A model generated the notes under the pieces. It was not told the DNA's origin. It was given only the letters and a program-made list of their open reading frames with translations, and ran no database searches. Positions 6,404 through 7,582 of a stretch of 7,582 bases of DNA are shown in pieces (the stretch's first letter is position 1; each line of letters starts with the position of its first letter). A program made the translations under genes and the position numbers. Source of the DNA: an uncultured Clostridia bacterium. GTDB taxonomy: Bacteria > Bacillota > Clostridia > Christensenellales > CAG-1252. The stretch covers positions 1 through 7,582 of the forward strand of contig CAMOUZ010000052.1 in the NCBI GenBank assembly GCA_946626795.1, written 5' to 3'.

Positions 6404-7252
6404 TCAATCCAACGACGCGGAATAGAAGCTATCCGTCAATAAAGCGATCGTCTTGCCTGCGTAAGAATCGAATTCATCTTTGATGAGAGAATACCATTTC
6501 GACTCTTCCGTCTCTTCCTCGAAATCCGTGCCGATGAGATCAAACTCTGCGGGCATGGTCATCTTCGCCATCAGATAACGTTTGCGCGTGAGCACGCCGT
6601 TCGTATAGGCGTCCTTGCCATCCGCGTCCACGGTGGTCAGCGTAAGAATGCCGTTGGAAACGGTATAATACCCCGCTTTGACAGTATAGTTCCCGTCGTC
6701 GTCCGTAGTGTAAAGATTTCCGCCGTGGAGAGACACGGCTTCGCCCGTGGCGGTCATAATGAACTCACCCTCGAAAACGTCGCTTTTTCCTTCGTCCTGC
6801 GCATGAAAAAGCTCCACGGAAGCGCTCGTAAAGAGCGAGCCTTCATACGAGATCAACTGCATTTGGGGAGAAATGCTGTTTTTCAAAATGTCGAAGGTCT
6901 CCAATTCTTCCGCGCTTACGCCGGAAGAAACGAGATACTGCCGATATTTATTCGTCACGAGCTCGATCTGCTCCGCCTTGCATTCCAAGGTGTACATATT
7001 CGGGACGTCGCTGTGCGTCGCCTTTCCGCCGATCGTGAGAGAGCCGTCGTTGAAGGTATAAATATACTCCGTGAGATCATCGTTAAATCGCACCGAGGCG
7101 CCGACTTTCACGAAGGATTTCGTATTCATATCATAGGAATAAAGATAATAATCGGAATCGCCTTTTACCTCTTTTTTCTTACAGCCGAAAGAGGCGGCGC
7201 ATACCGTGACGAGCAAAAGCAAAGACAAAACAACTACCAAAAGCTTTTTCAT
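6404..7252 (-). CDS. Small lipoprotein of unknown function, probably translated from a leaderless mRNA
   Basis: The 282-residue product starts with Lys2-Lys3, a hydrophobic core rich in Leu and Val (4-20), then Ser-Phe-Gly-Cys with Cys24 as the predicted lipidated residue, followed by Lys25-Lys27. It should be exported and anchored in the membrane. The mature part has a beta-rich segment (about 34-91), a helical stretch (about 92-130) and a second beta-rich segment (about 132-228), ending in an acidic tail (Glu/Asp cluster at 243-250). A Tyr-Thr-x-x-(Asp)-Asn/Asp-Gly-x-Leu-Thr-Ile/Leu motif occurs twice, near 65-73 and 196-205, which recalls lipocalin-like beta proteins, but I cannot name a family. 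No Shine-Dalgarno sequence precedes the ATG; the -10 box is only eight bases away. It has its own promoter and terminator, so it is monocistronic and not co-transcribed with the giant gene. Confidence 0.93.
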   Translation of the reverse strand: MKKLLVVVLSLLLLVTVCAASFGCKKKEVKGDSDYYLYSYDMNTKSFVKVGASVRFNDDLTEYIYTFNDGSLTIGGKATHSDVPNMYTLECKAEQIELVTNKYRQYLVSSGVSAEELETFDILKNSISPQMQLISYEGSLFTSASVELFHAQDEGKSDVFEGEFIMTATGEAVSLHGGNLYTTDDDGNYTVKAGYYTVSNGILTLTTVDADGKDAYTNGVLTRKRYLMAKMTMPAEFDLIGTDFEEETEESKWYSLIKDEFDSYAGKTIALLTDSFYSASLD

Positions 7253-7260
7253 AATTATAA

Positions 7261-7289
7261 ATTATACCACGTTTTTTTTCGGGGGACAA
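7261..7289 (-). promoter_or_regulatory. Extended -10 promoter abutting the start codon of the 282-residue lipoprotein
   Basis: On the minus strand TGGTATAAT gives a perfect extended -10 element (TATAAT at 7261-7266, TG at 7268-7269). A -35 like TTGTCC (7284-7289, four of six) lies exactly 17 bases upstream. Eight bases separate the -10 box from the ATG at 7252, so transcription should start at about 7254, within two bases of the start codon. A second TATAAT at 7254-7259 lies even closer to the gene. Confidence 0.8.
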
Positions 7290-7493
7290 GACATCTTGCG
7301 GCAAAAATCCTTTTCTTCAAAAGGAAGTGCGGCGCGTACGCTGTTTTCTTCCCTCTCCGATTCCTCTCCGATAAGCGTCTCGCCTTCTTTCCTTTCCATC
7401 CTTCCACTCCCTTGCAAGTCCCTTGCGGAAAGGACTTTCGGCTTCGTTTTTCACCTCGGATGAAACGCATGAAAAAGCATTCTGCGATAAAAG
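7290..7493. other. Spacer with no recognisable gene
   Basis: This stretch of about 200 bases is pyrimidine-rich on the plus strand, notably at 7385-7412. It holds one weak hairpin (AAGTCC at 7416-7421 with GGACTT at 7432-7437, ten-base loop) without a U-tract. No open frame in it has a convincing ribosome-binding site or composition. I see nothing else in it. Confidence 0.5.
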
Positions 7494-7530
7494 AAAAAAG
7501 CGTCTCTCGCAACCGGAAAAACGCTTTTTT
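7494..7530 (-). terminator. Bidirectional Rho-independent terminator after tRNA-Gln
   Basis: AAAAAAGCGT (7494-7503) and ACGCTTTTTT (7521-7530) are perfect inverted copies with a 17-base loop. On the minus strand the second arm ends in a T run just after the tRNA CCA end, so it should end the tRNA transcript. The A-run on the other arm makes the plus-strand version equally good, so it could also stop plus-strand transcription entering the tRNA. Confidence 0.8.
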
Positions 7531-7531
7531 T

Positions 7532-7582
7532 TGGCAGGAGTAGTAGGAATCGAACCTACACCATAGGAGTCAGAGGCCTATG
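7532..7582 (-). tRNA. tRNA-Gln(CUG), 3' part; 5' part outside window
   Basis: Read on the minus strand, the T arm is GTAGG-TTCGATT-CCTAC (7543-7559), followed by the 3' acceptor strand TACTCCT (7536-7542), discriminator G (7535) and an encoded CCA (7532-7534). The anticodon loop CTCTGAC gives U33, anticodon CUG and A37; G73 also fits glutamine. The anticodon stem TAGGC/TCCTA has a C-U mismatch at the pair next to the loop (31-39), and the variable loop has four bases. The D arm and 5' acceptor strand are beyond the window edge. Confidence 0.85.

Noticed and set aside
7416..7437. AAGTCC/GGACTT hairpin as a terminator or small RNA
   Set aside because: The stem is only six bases with a ten-base loop, has no adjoining T-run, and no promoter leads into it.
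7255..7512. 85-codon open frame on the minus strand upstream of the small lipoprotein
   Set aside because: It starts inside the tRNA terminator, ends inside the promoter of the next gene, and encodes a Lys/Arg-rich product with no ribosome-binding site.
6725..7543. 272-codon open frame on the plus strand
   Set aside because: It is antisense to the small lipoprotein, then crosses its promoter, the bidirectional terminator and the end of the tRNA, which a real gene would not do.
1..7582. CRISPR array, insertion sequence or phage genes
   Set aside because: I saw no regularly spaced short direct repeats, no transposase-like or integrase-like frame and no terminal inverted repeats. A tRNA 3' end can be an integration site, but no repeat of it is visible in the window.

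Overview
The window looks like chromosomal DNA of a low-redundancy, fairly GC-rich member of the Bacillota (probably Clostridia). The evidence is two Sec/SPII lipoproteins, a textbook GGAGG ribosome-binding site, consensus sigma-A type promoters and strong Rho-independent terminators. The lineage is an inference; no rRNA or marker gene is present.

Everything reads leftward (minus strand). From right to left: the 3' part of a tRNA-Gln(CUG) gene with encoded CCA; its terminator, which is symmetric enough to work in both directions; about 200 bases with no recognisable feature; a consensus extended -10 promoter lying directly on the ATG of a 282-residue lipoprotein of unknown function, which predicts a leaderless mRNA; a strong terminator; a short intergenic region; a near-perfect promoter with a structured leader of about 60 nt; then one giant gene that fills positions 6072 to 1 and leaves the window still open.

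The giant gene is the main content. At least 2024 codons are open without a frameshift. It encodes a secreted lipoprotein (lipobox cysteine at residue 26) built from at least six, probably seven or more, diverged units of about 270-300 residues. Each unit has beta-rich segments, a recurring Tyr-Tyr ... Tyr-Val-Asp-Leu ... Leu-Gly-x-Pro-Lys-Phe landmark, and then an Ala/Ser/Glu-rich linker. Two of these linkers (units 4 and 6) carry a 28-residue module with nine cysteines and one histidine in nearly identical spacing. A coiled coil of about 105 residues is inserted between units 2 and 3. I do not recognise the protein. Its architecture (lipid anchor, repeated beta modules, paired Cys-rich knuckles, coiled-coil strut) suggests a long cell-surface structural or binding protein.

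The gene almost completely avoids TTA, CTA and TCA codons, so its antisense strand shows very long spurious open frames at 157-1425, 1480-2379 and 2386-5712. These are not genes. The two lipoprotein genes have separate promoters and a terminator between them, so they are neighbours and not one operon.
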